DNA of 64,000 nucleotides from UBA4742 sp963734965 (GCA_963734965.1 CAVTJK010000003.1:620001-684000), one strand, 5' to 3'. Positions 8,058 to 18,183 are shown, counted from the stretch's first letter. Made by a program: numbers and translations. Notes: a model not told the origin generated them from the letters alone.

Positions 8058-9264
8058 AGGCGCTGAGGCCGGTGATGGCCTGGCCGAGGACCAGGGTGTG
8101 GATCTCGTTGGTGCCTTCGTAGGTGAAGACCGATTCGAGGTTGTTCATGTGGCGGATCACCGGGTACTCGAGGGTGATGCCGTTGGCGCCCAGCACCGAG
8201 CGGGCCTCGCGGGCGACCCACAGCGCCTCGCGCACGTTGTCCATCTTGCCGAAGCTCACCTGAGCCGAGCTGAGCCGGCCCTCGTCTTTCATGCGGCCCA
8301 GGTGCAGGGCCACCAGCTCGGCCTTGTTGACCCGCACCATCATCTCGACCAACTTGCGCTGGGTCAGCTGGAACGATCCGATCGGCACCCCGAACTGGTG
8401 GCGCTCCTTGGCATAGGCGAGGGCGCACTCGTAGCAGGCTCTCGCCGCGCCGGACGCACCCCACAGGATGCCGTAGCGCGCTTCGTTGAGGCACGAGAGC
8501 GGGCCGCGCATCGTCGAGACCTCGGGCAGGCGCATCGAGTCGGGGAGCCGCACGCTGTCGAGCACGAGCTCGGAGGTGACCGACGCGCGCAAGGAGAGCT
8601 TGCGGTGGATGTCGTTGGCCGTGAACCCCGGCGTGTCGGTCGGCACGATGAAGCCGTGGATCGGACCGGCGGACCCGTCGTCGCTGTCCCCGCGTGCCCA
8701 GACGACGGCCACATCGGCGATCCCGCCGTTGGTGATCCACATCTTGGTGCCGTCGAGCACCCAGTCGTCGCCGTCGCGCCGGGCTCGGGTGCGCATGCTG
8801 GCCGGGTCGCTCCCCGAGTCGGGTTCGGTGAGCCCGAAGCAGCCGACGACCTCGCCGGCCGCCATGCGGGGGAGCCATTCCTGCTTCTGTTCCTCCGACC
8901 CGAACTTCCAGATCGGGAACATGGCCAGCGAGCCCTGCACCGAGACGAAGCTCCGGGCCCCCGAGTCGCCGGCCTCGAGCTCGAGGCAGGCCAGGCCGTA
9001 GGCCACCGCGCTGGTGCCGGCGCAGCCGTACCCCGACAGGTGCATGCCGAGCAGGCCGAGCGCACCCATCTCCTTGGCCAGGTCCTTGGGGAACGTGCCC
9101 TCTTCGAACCACTCGCCCACATCGGGTAGCACCCTGTCGGTCACGAACTGGCGGACGGTGTCGCGCAGCAGCCGTTCCTCGTCGTCGAGCAGGGCGTCGA
9201 TGTCGAGGAAGTCGTGGGCGTCGCCGCTGCCGAACTTCTGGTCCGCTGCCTTGGGTTCCGTCAT
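8050..9264 (-). CDS. gcdH: Glutaryl-CoA dehydrogenase
   Basis: FAD enzyme of the acyl-CoA dehydrogenase fold that oxidises and decarboxylates glutaryl-CoA to crotonyl-CoA in lysine/tryptophan or aromatic catabolism. The 404-residue length fits. The FAD-binding middle strand is FGLTEPDSGSDP, and the catalytic base lies in TYEGTNEIHTLVLG at about Glu383, the MCAD/GCDH position. GCDH-type features include GDSGARSFVSVQGSLAM and the helix ARYGILWGASGAARACYE. It is preceded upstream by the membrane gene ending at 9341 and followed by a small repeat region. Electron transfer would go to ETF, which is not encoded here. Confidence 0.88.
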   Translation of the reverse strand: MTEPKAADQKFGSGDAHDFLDIDALLDDEERLLRDTVRQFVTDRVLPDVGEWFEEGTFPKDLAKEMGALGLLGMHLSGYGCAGTSAVAYGLACLELEAGDSGARSFVSVQGSLAMFPIWKFGSEEQKQEWLPRMAAGEVVGCFGLTEPDSGSDPASMRTRARRDGDDWVLDGTKMWITNGGIADVAVVWARGDSDDGSAGPIHGFIVPTDTPGFTANDIHRKLSLRASVTSELVLDSVRLPDSMRLPEVSTMRGPLSCLNEARYGILWGASGAARACYECALAYAKERHQFGVPIGSFQLTQRKLVEMMVRVNKAELVALHLGRMKDEGRLSSAQVSFGKMDNVREALWVAREARSVLGANGITLEYPVIRHMNNLESVFTYEGTNEIHTLVLGQAITGLSAFS

Positions 9265-9340
9265 GGCTCCATGCTCGCCGCTCGGGCCGGTCCCGGTCCA
9301 GATCTGCGCCTACTCATAGTCGGCCATGGTCGAACGGCGC

Positions 9341-10475
9341 TCAATGTTGGGTGAGCTGCGCCCAACTGTGCGCCGTGACCTGATCGCCGCCTCCGCAGCC
9401 ACCTCCGCCGATGCCGGTGTACTCGACGATCTGGTCGGGTCGGGTGCCTTCGATGATGATCAGCGCCAGATTCGACGCCCATGCCGGGTGGGTCGCCTGG
9501 TCGGGGTTGTACGGACAGATGAGGCCGCTGTACAGGACGGGGACGATCCAGGCCGGTCGGGCGTCGATGGCCGGGACCCCAAACCCGCCTTTGAGCGAGA
9601 CGGTGCCCGCCAGAACGGGCCCGGCCTGATCTCTGGGCACCGGGCCGCTCAAGGCGCCAGAAGTCGGCGGCGCCCCAAGCATGGTCAGGAGGGATTGCAC
9701 TTGGCTGGTGGTGACCGCGCCGGGTGGGGGACCGGCCGTGACGGTGGAGCGCGCCGTTGTCGGCGGTGAAGGGAACCGAGAGTTTGGCCGGGCCGTTGAG
9801 CACGGTGCTCGGCGGGGATCCCGCGGTCGTCGGCGTCGTGGTGGTGGTCGACCTCGTCGAGGAGCTGGATCCGCAGCTGGGGCTCAGCGACACGGCGACT
9901 GGGTAACCCACCGATTCGAGGTCCGCGGGCTGGTTCGAGATCGCGGCGTCGGTCACGAGCAGGTCCCGGTTGTACATCAGCACCGCGAAGTTGGCGCGGT
10001 CGGGAGACGGATCGACGTACCCGGCCGGATGGCTCGGGATCGGGAAGTGCATTCCGCTGAGCTCGACGACGAAGCCGCCGTCGATGTGGGCCGGCACGGT
10101 GGCCGTGGGTGCACCCGTTTCGGGAACGGCCACGACACGTGCGCGTGGCTCGGCGCCGGCGACGGGAGTCCCACTTGCGATCTGGCTGCGAACGTCGTCG
10201 GCCAGCGCCGCGGGGATCCCCTGCGGGTAGCACGACAGCGCCGGGCCGGCTGCGACCTGGGCGCCTCCGTCGTTCCCTCGGGCGACGAACGCGCCCGCGG
10301 CCAACGCCACCATGACCACGAGGCACGCGGCCGCTGCCGTGAGCCGCTGGCGCCGCCGGACGCGAGATCCGACCTCGGGCTTCAAGGGCGACGGCGTTCC
10401 TGCGGCCTGCACGCGGGTCGTGCTCATGTCGGCGATTCGTCGCTCCAACTCGTCGGTGCCGTTGCCGTCATCCAT
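9341..10475 (-). CDS. Single-pass membrane protein paired with ECF sigma factor (frameshifted)
   Basis: The start codon overlaps the end of the ECF sigma gene by 8 bases, so the two are co-translated. The N-terminus is about 40 cytosolic residues, then one membrane helix (LTAAAACLVVMVALAAGAFV), then a secreted domain with a Thr-rich linker. Near 9750 the coding bias jumps to a second frame. Reading across a one-base insertion joins TADNG to STVTAGPPPGAVTT and a C-terminal domain with ICPYNPDQATHP and a Cys/Gly-rich end. The topology and overlap suggest an anti-sigma or signal-sensing partner, but the short cytosolic part lacks a recognisable zinc anti-sigma motif. The family is unknown to me. 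Confidence 0.65.
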
Positions 10476-10998
10476 CGCTCATCGCCTCTCGTATCGAAGC
10501 CAGCCCGCGTGACCGCAGGGACTTGACCGTGCCGGGTCGGCAACGGAGCACCCTCGCCGTCTCCCGCTCGGACAGGTCCATCCAGAACTGACAGACCAAC
10601 GCGGCGCGCTGGCGCTCCGGCAGTGCCTGCAGGGCCGTCCACAAGCGTCCATCCGGGTCGACCTCGATCGGCTGTGCTCGTGACACGGCCACCCCCGCCG
10701 AGTGGACATCCTCGCGATGGCGAGCCCGCTGATCACTCCGAGCCCGGGCCCGCAGCACGTTCAACACGGTCCGGTGGAGGTACGCCGAGAAGGCCTCGGG
10801 CCGACGTAGACCGCCGAAGCGCGACATGACCCGTTCGAACGCGTCCTGCACGGCATCGTCGGCCAGATCCCGGTCGCCGCACACGAGATAGGCGAAGCCG
10901 AAGGCCGCCGACGCGTATTGGTCGTACAGCGCGCCGAGACGATCGGCGCGTTCAACGACGGCCTCGGCCGACCCTGCATCGGGCTGCACCATTTCCAT
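10468..10998 (-). CDS. ECF RNA polymerase sigma factor (SigE-type family)
   Basis: A 176-residue group IV sigma factor. Region 2 spans about residues 21-86 (LYDQYASAAFGFAYLVCGD, DLADDAVQDAFERVM). Region 4 spans about 118-171, with the helix-turn-helix LSERETARVLRCRPGTVKSL. Region 3 is absent, as is standard for ECF factors. It belongs to the actinobacterial group whose gene is followed directly by a membrane-protein gene, seen here as an 8-base overlap with the gene starting at 10475. It probably directs a small stress or envelope regulon that includes itself; no ECF promoter could be pinned down by eye. Confidence 0.9.
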   Translation of the reverse strand: MEMVQPDAGSAEAVVERADRLGALYDQYASAAFGFAYLVCGDRDLADDAVQDAFERVMSRFGGLRRPEAFSAYLHRTVLNVLRARARSDQRARHREDVHSAGVAVSRAQPIEVDPDGRLWTALQALPERQRAALVCQFWMDLSERETARVLRCRPGTVKSLRSRGLASIREAMSDG

Positions 10999-11065
10999 AG
11001 TCCCCGTTTAGATGTCGCCGGGGCTCTGATTGGTTCCACGATCGCCCAGAAACGGGCGACGGGAG

Positions 11066-11971
11066 TTAGGCCGGCTTGGGGCTCAGGGTCTCGAAGATCT
11101 TGCGGAGCTCGTCGTTGGGGCCGTCGGGGACGATGTAGCCGTCCTCGTTGCGGATCTCGGCCCAGTGATCGCGCACGTCCTCGACGGTCAGCTCAGAGTT
11201 GACGTAGCCGGGGGTCAGTCCGATGAAGAACCGGCTGACGATGCCCCCGGCCACCGAGTAGATCTCCCCCGAGACATCGATGTCCTCGGACGCCAGCCAG
11301 CAGACCACGGGCGTGACCAGCTTGGGGTCGAGGGCGTCGCCCACCGGTCCGAGCAGCTCTTCGGTCATGCGCGTCTTGGCGACCGGCGCGATGGCGTTGG
11401 CCTTGATGTTGTGCTTGCGACCCTCGTTGGCCAGCACCCGGGTGAACCCGACCAGGCCCATCTTGGCGGCGGCGTAGTTGGACTGGCCGAAGTTGCCGAG
11501 GATGCCCGAGTTCGACGACGTGTTGACGATCCGGCCGTAGCCCTTCTCGCGCATGATCACGTAGGCCGGTTGGGTGACGTAGAAGGCGCCCAACAGGTGG
11601 ACCGAGATCACCGGTTCGAGCAGCTCGGGAGTCATGTTGTGGAAGGTCTTGTCGCGCAGGATGCCCGCGTTGTTCACCACGATGTCGACCGTGCCGAAGG
11701 CCTCGACGGCGGTGGCCACGATGGCCTTGCCCCCCTCGGCGGTGGCCACGCTGTTGGTGTCGGCCACGGCCACACCGCCCAGATCGTTGATCTCCTTGGC
11801 CGTGGTGTGGGCCGGGCCCTCGCCGCCACCCTCGCCGCTGACCGATCCGCCCAGGTCGTTGATGACGACGCGGGCGCCCCGGCGAGCGAACTCGAGAGCG
11901 TGCTCGCGCCCGAGGCCGCCGCCGGCCCCGGTGATGATGGCGACCTTGTTGTCGTAGCCGATGTCTGCCAT
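11066..11971 (-). CDS. Short-chain dehydrogenase, MFE-2/HSD17B4-like hydroxyacyl-CoA dehydrogenase
   Basis: Classical SDR of 301 residues. The cofactor loop is TGAGGGLG at residues 14-21, the acidic residue of NDLGG at 39-40 favours NAD, NNAG is at 100-103, and the catalytic Ser near 152 with YAAAK (Tyr166, Lys170) is intact. The long loop NDLGGSVSGEGGG and the C-terminal extension are typical of the 3-hydroxyacyl-CoA dehydrogenase half of peroxisomal-type multifunctional enzyme 2, so a beta-oxidation step on a bulky acyl-CoA is likely. The ATG at 11971 has GAGG upstream; the frame is open further back but not coding-like. It lies downstream of an acyl-CoA ligase gene on the same strand, with a large inverted repeat between. 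Confidence 0.85.
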   Translation of the reverse strand: MADIGYDNKVAIITGAGGGLGREHALEFARRGARVVINDLGGSVSGEGGGEGPAHTTAKEINDLGGVAVADTNSVATAEGGKAIVATAVEAFGTVDIVVNNAGILRDKTFHNMTPELLEPVISVHLLGAFYVTQPAYVIMREKGYGRIVNTSSNSGILGNFGQSNYAAAKMGLVGFTRVLANEGRKHNIKANAIAPVAKTRMTEELLGPVGDALDPKLVTPVVCWLASEDIDVSGEIYSVAGGIVSRFFIGLTPGYVNSELTVEDVRDHWAEIRNEDGYIVPDGPNDELRKIFETLSPKPA

Positions 11972-12121
11972 TGCTGCCTCACTTCGTCGAGATGGTCGGC
12001 AGAGGGTGGTCGAGAACGGAGGCAGGTTAGCGATGTCGAGGCCGGCCCAGAATCCCGATCGCCGCGACCCGTTCCCGGTCGTCCTCCCGTGCGAACGCCT
12101 GCGACCGTGACCACCCACGCG

Positions 12122-12174
12122 CCGAACCTGTGCCGTCATGTGCGCCTGAGGCGCGCGCTACGGCACAGGTTCGG
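12122..12174 (-). terminator. Long hairpin directly after the acyl-CoA ligase stop codon
   Basis: Arms 12122-12136 and 12160-12174 are perfectly complementary over 15 bases (CCGAACCTGTGCCGT and its complement). A second small stem, GCGCC-TGA-GGCGC, sits inside the loop at 12142-12154. The structure abuts the TGA of the ligase gene. There is no T-run, so it may act as a Rho-type or processing stem rather than a classical intrinsic terminator. Confidence 0.6.
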
Positions 12175-13801
12175 TCAGCTCGGCAGCTCGACGCCGAGCT
12201 GGCCGGCGGCGAAGCCCTTGAGCCGCTTGTAGTCGACCTTGCCGTTGGGGGCGCGCCCGATCGTGTCGATGGGCACGATGTGCTTGGGGGCCTTGAACGA
12301 TGACAGCCGGCTCTTGACCCACGCGATGAGCTCGTCCCGATCGAGGGTCGAGCCGGGCTCGACCTGCACCACGGCCGTGATGGCCTCGCCGAACTTGTCG
12401 TCGGGGATGCCCACGGCGACGGCGTCGAAGATCGGTCGGGTGCTCCTTGAGGATCTCCTCGACCTCCTCGGGGTACACCTTCTCGCCACCGGTGTTGATG
12501 ACGACCGAGCCCCGGCCGAGGAGCGTGAGCGTGCCGTCCGCCTCGACCTGGGCGTAGTCACCCGGGATCGAGTACGTCTCACCGTCGAGCACGACGAAGG
12601 TGGCCGCTGACTTCTCGGCGTCCTTGTAGTACCCGATCGGGGTGTGGCCCTTGACCGCGACGCGTCCGGTCTGGCCCGAGCCCGGCTCGACGTCGACGCC
12701 GTCGTCGCCGATCACCCGGGCGTCCTCGCCGAGACGGAACTTGGCGGTGTTGGCCGCTTCCTGGCCCGACGACACCGATGCTCCGAGCCCGAGGGCTTCG
12801 GACGACGAGAACACGTCGATGAGCAGCATGTTCGGGTTGTGCTTGAGCAGTCCTTGCTTGACGGGTTCGCTCCACATGACACCCGACGACGTCACCATGA
12901 AGAGACTGGAGATGTCCCACTGGTCCGGCGCCGCGTCGAGCGCCCGGAGCATCGGCTTGGCGAAGGTGTCACCGACGATGATGAGCGACTGGACGCGGAG
13001 GGACTGGACCGTGTCGAGCATCTCGGCGGGGTCGAAGTTGCGGCTGGGGAGCAGCACGACCGTCCCACCCGTCGACAGCGTGATGAACGTCGTGAACTGG
13101 CCCGTGCCGTGCATCAGCGGCGGTGCCGGCAGCAGCGCGCCGCCGGGGCCCTGTTGGGCGAGCAGGGCCCGGACCGCGTCGTAGTCGGCCTCCCCGCGCC
13201 ACAGCGGGTTGGCGCTCGACACGACGGCCTTGACCAACGAGTCCTGCCGCCACATGACCCCCTTGGGCATGCCCGTCGTGCCGCCCGTGTACATGAGCAG
13301 GATGTCGTCGTCGCCGCGTCCCCACGGGGCCGTCACCCGCTCGGTCTCGGTGGCCGCGGCCGTCTCATAGGCGAGGGCCCACGCCGGGCACGGGCCCTGG
13401 CCGTCGTCGACCCACAGCCACGTCTTCACCTTGGTCAGCCGGTCGCGGATGCGCTCGATCCGCTCGGCGAACGAGCCGTGGAACACGACGGCGACGGCAT
13501 CGGCGTTGTCCCACAGATAGACGAGCTCGTCGTCGGCATAGCGGTAGTTGGTGTTGACGGGGACAAGGCCGGCTTTGAACGCCGCGAACATCGACTCGAG
13601 GTACTCGGGGCAGTTGTAGAGGTACTGGGCGACCTTGTCCTGGTGGGCGGCGCCCCGAGCCAGCAGCGTGGCTGCCACCCCGTCGGCTCGGCGGTCGAAG
13701 TCTCGCCACAGGACGGTCCGGTCGCCCTGCACGATCGCCGGCTGGTCGCCGAAGGTGTCCGCCGCGATCTCCCACAGGGTGGCGAAGTTCCAGGCCGTCA
13801 T
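12175..13801 (-). CDS. Acyl-CoA synthetase (FadD-type AMP-forming ligase), frameshifted near 3' end
   Basis: Adenylate-forming ligase that activates a carboxylic acid to its CoA thioester. The P-loop MYTGGTTGMPKGV near residue 180, the A5-type motif VFSSSEALG, and GDYAQVEADGTLTLLGRG with VINTGGEKVYPEEVEE are present. The C-terminal Lys motif, NGKVDYKRLKG, lies in another frame. One extra base near 12437 (between KEHPT and IFDAVAVGIPDD) explains this, and bridging it gives about 541 residues, a normal length. The ATG at 13801 starts MTAWNFATLWE, the usual N-terminus of this subfamily. It probably shares a transcript with the SDR downstream. The natural acid substrate cannot be told from sequence. 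Confidence 0.83.
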
Positions 13802-13955
13802 CGGTCCCCCTCGGCGCAGGTCGGGTCGACTGGTGGCGGGCGCCGGGCCGCGGCGGTCGAGTCTAGGAGTGGCCCGGGCGCGGGGCGAACGCCGGTGCCC
13901 GCCTGGGGCGGGTGGGGACCCGCGATGCCACTGCGGGCGCTTGTAAGGTCGGAGC

Positions 13956-15514
13956 ATGGTGGAACGGGCTGGGCCGGCGCCGGGTGAGCCCGGCTCGTTC
14001 GAGGTCGAAGATCTGGATCTGAGCGGGGAGAGACGACGGTCGGGATCGGGCGACGCGGGCGGCCCCGACGACCGGAGCGAGGCGCCGTACGAGGCGCTCG
14101 ACCTCGACCGGGTCGACGACACCCATTCGCCTGAAGCCGAGCGGTTCCTCGAGCGGGTGGCCTACACCAACGCCCATGCGAAGAAGATCTCCACGCCGAC
14201 CCGGTCCGAGCGGCTCTGGGACCTGGCCGTGGGAGCAGGCTTGCTGGTGCTGGCCGCGGTCATCCCGCTGTTTCGTCAGTCGGGCACACCGAGCTGGAAC
14301 ACGGTCTGGGCCGAGGACGGCTCGATCTATGCCCAGCAGGCGATCCGCCAGGGCAGCCTCAACGTGGTGCTGCGCGGCTACGCCGGCTACCTGCAGCTGC
14401 CCCCGCGCCTGTTGGCCATCGTGACGCCCTGGTTCTCGATCCGGCAGCTGGCCCTCTACTGCTCGGTCATGGGCGTGATCGTCTCGGCTCTTTTGGCCTG
14501 GTTCGTCTACCGCATGGCCGGGGGTTGGATCTCCTCGCCCATCGCCCGCCTGGTGCTGGCCTCGTTCATGGTCCTGACCCCGGCCCTGGGGCCCGAGAAC
14601 ACGGCCAACGTCGTCAACCTCATCTGGGTGTTCCTCGCCGCCGCGCCATGGGCCTTGATCGCCGTCGAGGAAGGCCGTGGCGACACCGCGCTGCGGTCGG
14701 CGGTGGTGTTCCTCGCCGCGACCGCCAGTCCGCTCTGCGTCCTGTACGTGCCCATGGCCATCGTGTGGGTGCTGATCCGTCGCACCCGCTCGGCCATGGT
14801 CGTCGCTGGGTCGATGTTCGTCGGGCTGGCGCTGCAGGGCGTGGTCATCCTGACTACCAACGATCAATCTCGCTTCGTGATACGCCAGGAGAAGATCCTG
14901 CGCGACGCCATCGGCCAGCGCGTGTTCGCCACCTTCCTGCTCGGTCCGAAGTGGGCGTCGTCGCTCTGGCTCCACCACTGGAAGCTCTCGGCCATCGGCT
15001 CGACCCTCGTCGTGCTGGCCCTCGTGATTGCGCTGTTGCCTCGTTCTGGGCGCCCCGCCCAGGTGTTGGCCCTTGCGTTCGTCGGGTACGCGGTGGCGAT
15101 GTTCGTGGTCCCCGTCTGGGGACGCGGCACCTTCGTGCTCGGCCTGACCGAAGGGGGGAGCAGCGCCAACGCGTCGGCCCGGCTCGCGGTCGTGCCGGTG
15201 ATCCTCCTCGCCGGCGCGCTGGCGCTGCTCATCGGGCCCAAGGGGGTACGGCGCCGCAAGTGGGTCGAGCACATCGTCCTGCCCGTGTTCGTCGCCCAGG
15301 TCGCGCTGCTGACCATCGTGAACTTCTCGGTGCACCAACTTCCGCTCCCTCGACAGGGGCATGGGAGCACAAGGTGGCGGCGATCTACTCCGCCCAGTGC
15401 GTCGGCCGGCCTCCGAGCCAGCTCGTCACGATTCCCAACAACATCGGGTACTCGAGCCGACCTCCGACGGGCTACTTCCCGGTCACGGTTCCCTGCCGCA
15501 ACCTGGCTCCATGA
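13956..15514 (+). CDS. Polytopic membrane protein, GT-C-like (first of two tandem paralogues)
   Basis: About 519 residues once a one-base deletion near 15355 is bridged. An acidic, Arg-rich cytosolic N-terminus of about 85 residues precedes about ten membrane helices. Conserved between this and the next gene are an extracytoplasmic loop after helix 1 with WAEDGSIYAQQAI, a motif YLQLPPRLLA, PENTANVVN, and a secreted C-terminal tail ending PCRNLAP. The acidic residue pair after the first helix recalls GT-C glycosyltransferases that use polyprenyl-phosphate sugars, but no family is certain. The shift sits in a G4 run (probably G5 originally), after which the tail continues WEHKVAAIYSAQC in the next frame. 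Confidence 0.7.
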
Positions 15515-15534
15515 CTTGAGGGCGGACGGCGGCG

Positions 15535-16956
15535 ATGACTGACAGCGACGACGGGCGGTGGCCGGGACTGGACCTGGACGCCGTCGAAGCTGGCCCCACC
15601 GCCACCGCGCCAGGTGCGGCCACGAGCGACCTTCCCTCTGATCCCGTGCCGAGGTCGTGGTCCTGGACCGGCCTCCTCGTCGGCCTCGGGTTCTTCGTCG
15701 CCGCGGTCGTCGCGCCGTTGTTCCGCGAGCAGGGAACGCACAGCTGGCAGGCGATCCTGGCCGAGGACGGCCCGATCTACAGCCAGCAGGCCATCCGTCT
15801 CGGAGGCGTGCGTGCGCTCTTCCACGGCTTTGCCGGGTACCTCCAGCTCCCGCCGCGCCTGTTGGCCCTGCTGGCCCCCGTCGTCCCCTTGCGCGGGCTC
15901 GCCGTCTACTTCGCGCTCGCGGGTGTGTTCGTAGCGGCCCTCCTGGCGTGGTTCGTGTACTGGGCGAGCGACGGTTGGATCGCCGGCCGCCTGACGCGGG
16001 TCGTGCTGGCGTCGTTCCTCGTGCTCATGCCCGCGCTGGCGGGCGAGAACACGGCCAACATCGTCAACACCATCTGGGTCTTTGCGGCCGTGACACCATG
16101 GGCCCTCGTCTCGCTGCGGGAGGGCACTCGCGACACCGTCGTGCGCAGCCTCGTGGTCTTCCTCGCCGCCACGGCCACCCCGATCACGGTCGTGTTCGTC
16201 CCGGTGGCGCTGGGCTGGGCGTGGTGGCGGAGGTCCCGGTCGGCCATCGCCGTTGCCATCTCCTTCGGCGCCGGCCTCCTGGTTCAGGGGCTCGTGGTCG
16301 TGACCGCTCGTGACACGTCCGCCGCCGGCAACCCCAACTCGTACACGCAGCTCTTCCAGGCTCTGGGCTCACGCGTGTACGGGGTCTTCGTCATCGGAAC
16401 GAAGGGCGTCGATGCGTGGGGCGGCCCGCACCGCGCCCTCATCTACCTGGGCGCGCCGCTGATCGTCGCCGTGTTGTACCTGGTGCTGCTCCCCGGCGTG
16501 CCGCGACGGGCCCAAGTCCTGTCGGCCACCTTCATGGCCGGTTCGGTGGCTGGCTTCCTGCTCCCCGTGTGGGGTCGAGGCAGCCAGGTGCTCGAACCGA
16601 CCGCCCCCTTCGTCGTGATGCCGCTGACGTTTGGGGTCGCACTTCGCTACAGCGTGATCCCGATCCTGTGCGTGGCCTCGGCACTGGCGCTCGTCCTCGA
16701 CCCCGTGGGTGAGGTTCGACACCGTGCCGGTCGGCGCCTCGCCGTCGTGGTCTTCGCGGTCCAGGTGAGCCTGTTGGCCGTCCTCGGCTTCAGCGTGAGG
16801 AACTACCGGTCGGCTCAGCTTCAATGGCCCGTCGCGGTCGACAGCGCCTACGCCCACGCATGCAAGAGCACGCCCTCGGACCGGGTGGTCACGGTCCCGA
16901 CGAGCGTCTTCGGCTCCTACTCGGTCAACCTGCCCTGCCGGGATCTCGCGCCCTAG
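15535..16956 (+). CDS. Polytopic membrane protein, GT-C-like (second tandem paralogue)
   Basis: A 473-residue paralogue of the preceding gene, 20 bp downstream and surely co-transcribed. It has the same order of features: short cytosolic N-terminus, first helix, loop with LAEDGPIYSQQAI, YLQLPPRLLALL, GENTANIVN, several further helices, and a Cys-containing exported tail (AYAHACKSTPSDR, then NLPCRDLAP). The two tail Cys could form a disulfide. Conserved acidic Glu-Asp after helix 1 is again compatible with a GT-C mannosyl- or arabinosyltransferase-like active site; this is inference from topology only. Confidence 0.75.
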   Translation: MTDSDDGRWPGLDLDAVEAGPTATAPGAATSDLPSDPVPRSWSWTGLLVGLGFFVAAVVAPLFREQGTHSWQAILAEDGPIYSQQAIRLGGVRALFHGFAGYLQLPPRLLALLAPVVPLRGLAVYFALAGVFVAALLAWFVYWASDGWIAGRLTRVVLASFLVLMPALAGENTANIVNTIWVFAAVTPWALVSLREGTRDTVVRSLVVFLAATATPITVVFVPVALGWAWWRRSRSAIAVAISFGAGLLVQGLVVVTARDTSAAGNPNSYTQLFQALGSRVYGVFVIGTKGVDAWGGPHRALIYLGAPLIVAVLYLVLLPGVPRRAQVLSATFMAGSVAGFLLPVWGRGSQVLEPTAPFVVMPLTFGVALRYSVIPILCVASALALVLDPVGEVRHRAGRRLAVVVFAVQVSLLAVLGFSVRNYRSAQLQWPVAVDSAYAHACKSTPSDRVVTVPTSVFGSYSVNLPCRDLAP

Positions 16957-17004
16957 CGCGGCACCGGCGAGGTGAGCCGGCAGCGGCGACTAGCGTCGCG
17001 ACCA

Positions 17005-18183
17005 ATGGATTTCGACCTGCCCGATGCCGACGACGAGCGCCGCACCGCCGTACGCACCTGGTTGGCCGACCATCCCCACCCGACCGGACGCCAACTGGCC
17101 GAGGCGGGATACGTGGCCCCGCACTGGCCGCGTCCGTGGGGGCTCGACGCGGACGCCATCCACCAGCTGATCATCGACGACGAGCTCCGATCGGCGGGGG
17201 TGTCGCGCCCCTCGAACCAGATCGGCATCGGCTGGGCCGGGCCCACCATCGTCTTCGCCGGCACGGACGCCCAGAAGGAGCGGTACCTGCTGCCGCTGCT
17301 GGCCGCCGAGGAGATCTGGTGCCAGCTGTTCAGCGAGCCGGGCGCCGGGAGCGACCTGGCCAACCTCGGGACCCGCGCCGTGCGCGACGGCGACGAGTGG
17401 GTGGTCAACGGACAGAAGATCTGGACGTCGCTGGCCCAGCTCAGCCAGTTCGGGATCCTGATCGCCCGGACCGATCCGGACGCGCCCAAGCACAAGGGCA
17501 TCTCGTACTTCATCTGCCCGATGGACACACCCGGCATCGAGATCCGCCCCATCGCCGAGATGACGGGCGCCAGCCTGTTCAACGAGGTGTTCTTCACCGA
17601 TGTGCGCCTGCCGGCCGAGAACCTGGTGGGCGAGGTCAACGAGGGATGGAGCCTGGCCAAGGTGACGCTCGGCAACGAGCGGGTGTCGCTGTCGGGCGGC
17701 GGCGCGCTGTGGGGGCTCGGCCCGACCGGGGCCGATCTGGTCGAGCTGGTCCGCCGTCGGGGCGGATCGACCGACCCCCACCTCCGCCAACGGATCGCCG
17801 CCATCCACATCCACGAGGAGATCCTGCGGCTCATCCGGTTGCGGACCGTGTCGGCCGCCATCAAGGGTCAGGCCCCGGGGGCCGAGGCGTCGATCCGCAA
17901 GATCCTGGCCGACGAGCACGGACAGGCCGTCATGGCCCTGGCCCACGATCTCTGTGGCGCTGAGGGCCTGCTCGTCGACGGCCACCCGCTCGGCGACGAC
18001 CCTGGCATGTGGCACTACGGTTGGCTGTTCTCCCAAGCCCTCACCATCGGTGGGGGAACGGGGGACGTGCAACGCAACATCGTGGCCGAGCGGGTGCTCG
18101 GCCTTCCTCACGACATCGACGTGGAGGTCGGGTTGAGCTGGGCCGACGCCCGTCGCCAGCCGGCTTCGCTGTCGCGGTCGTGA
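17005..18183 (+). CDS. Acyl-CoA dehydrogenase (FadE family)
   Basis: FAD-dependent dehydrogenase that introduces the alpha,beta double bond in an acyl-CoA (392 aa). FAD/substrate motifs WCQLFSEPGAGSDLA (near residue 107) and GQKIWTS are clear, as is the C-terminal GGGTGDVQRNIVAERVLGLP. That last segment differs from the common GGTSEIQR by Asp-Val in place of Glu-Ile, so the catalytic carboxylate must come from elsewhere or from this Asp. The ATG at 17005 was chosen because it gives the standard MDFDLPDADD-type N-terminus. It stands 49 bp behind the second membrane paralogue and may be independent. The subfamily is shared with the genes at 26839 and 36255. Confidence 0.85.
   Translation: MDFDLPDADDERRTAVRTWLADHPHPTGRQLAEAGYVAPHWPRPWGLDADAIHQLIIDDELRSAGVSRPSNQIGIGWAGPTIVFAGTDAQKERYLLPLLAAEEIWCQLFSEPGAGSDLANLGTRAVRDGDEWVVNGQKIWTSLAQLSQFGILIARTDPDAPKHKGISYFICPMDTPGIEIRPIAEMTGASLFNEVFFTDVRLPAENLVGEVNEGWSLAKVTLGNERVSLSGGGALWGLGPTGADLVELVRRRGGSTDPHLRQRIAAIHIHEEILRLIRLRTVSAAIKGQAPGAEASIRKILADEHGQAVMALAHDLCGAEGLLVDGHPLGDDPGMWHYGWLFSQALTIGGGTGDVQRNIVAERVLGLPHDIDVEVGLSWADARRQPASLSRS

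Noticed and set aside
12644..13987. Long open frame (447 aa) on the plus strand opposite the acyl-CoA ligase
   Set aside because: It mirrors the ligase codons at high GC. The product is Arg/Gly/Val-rich without domains, and the opposite strand holds clear ligase motifs.
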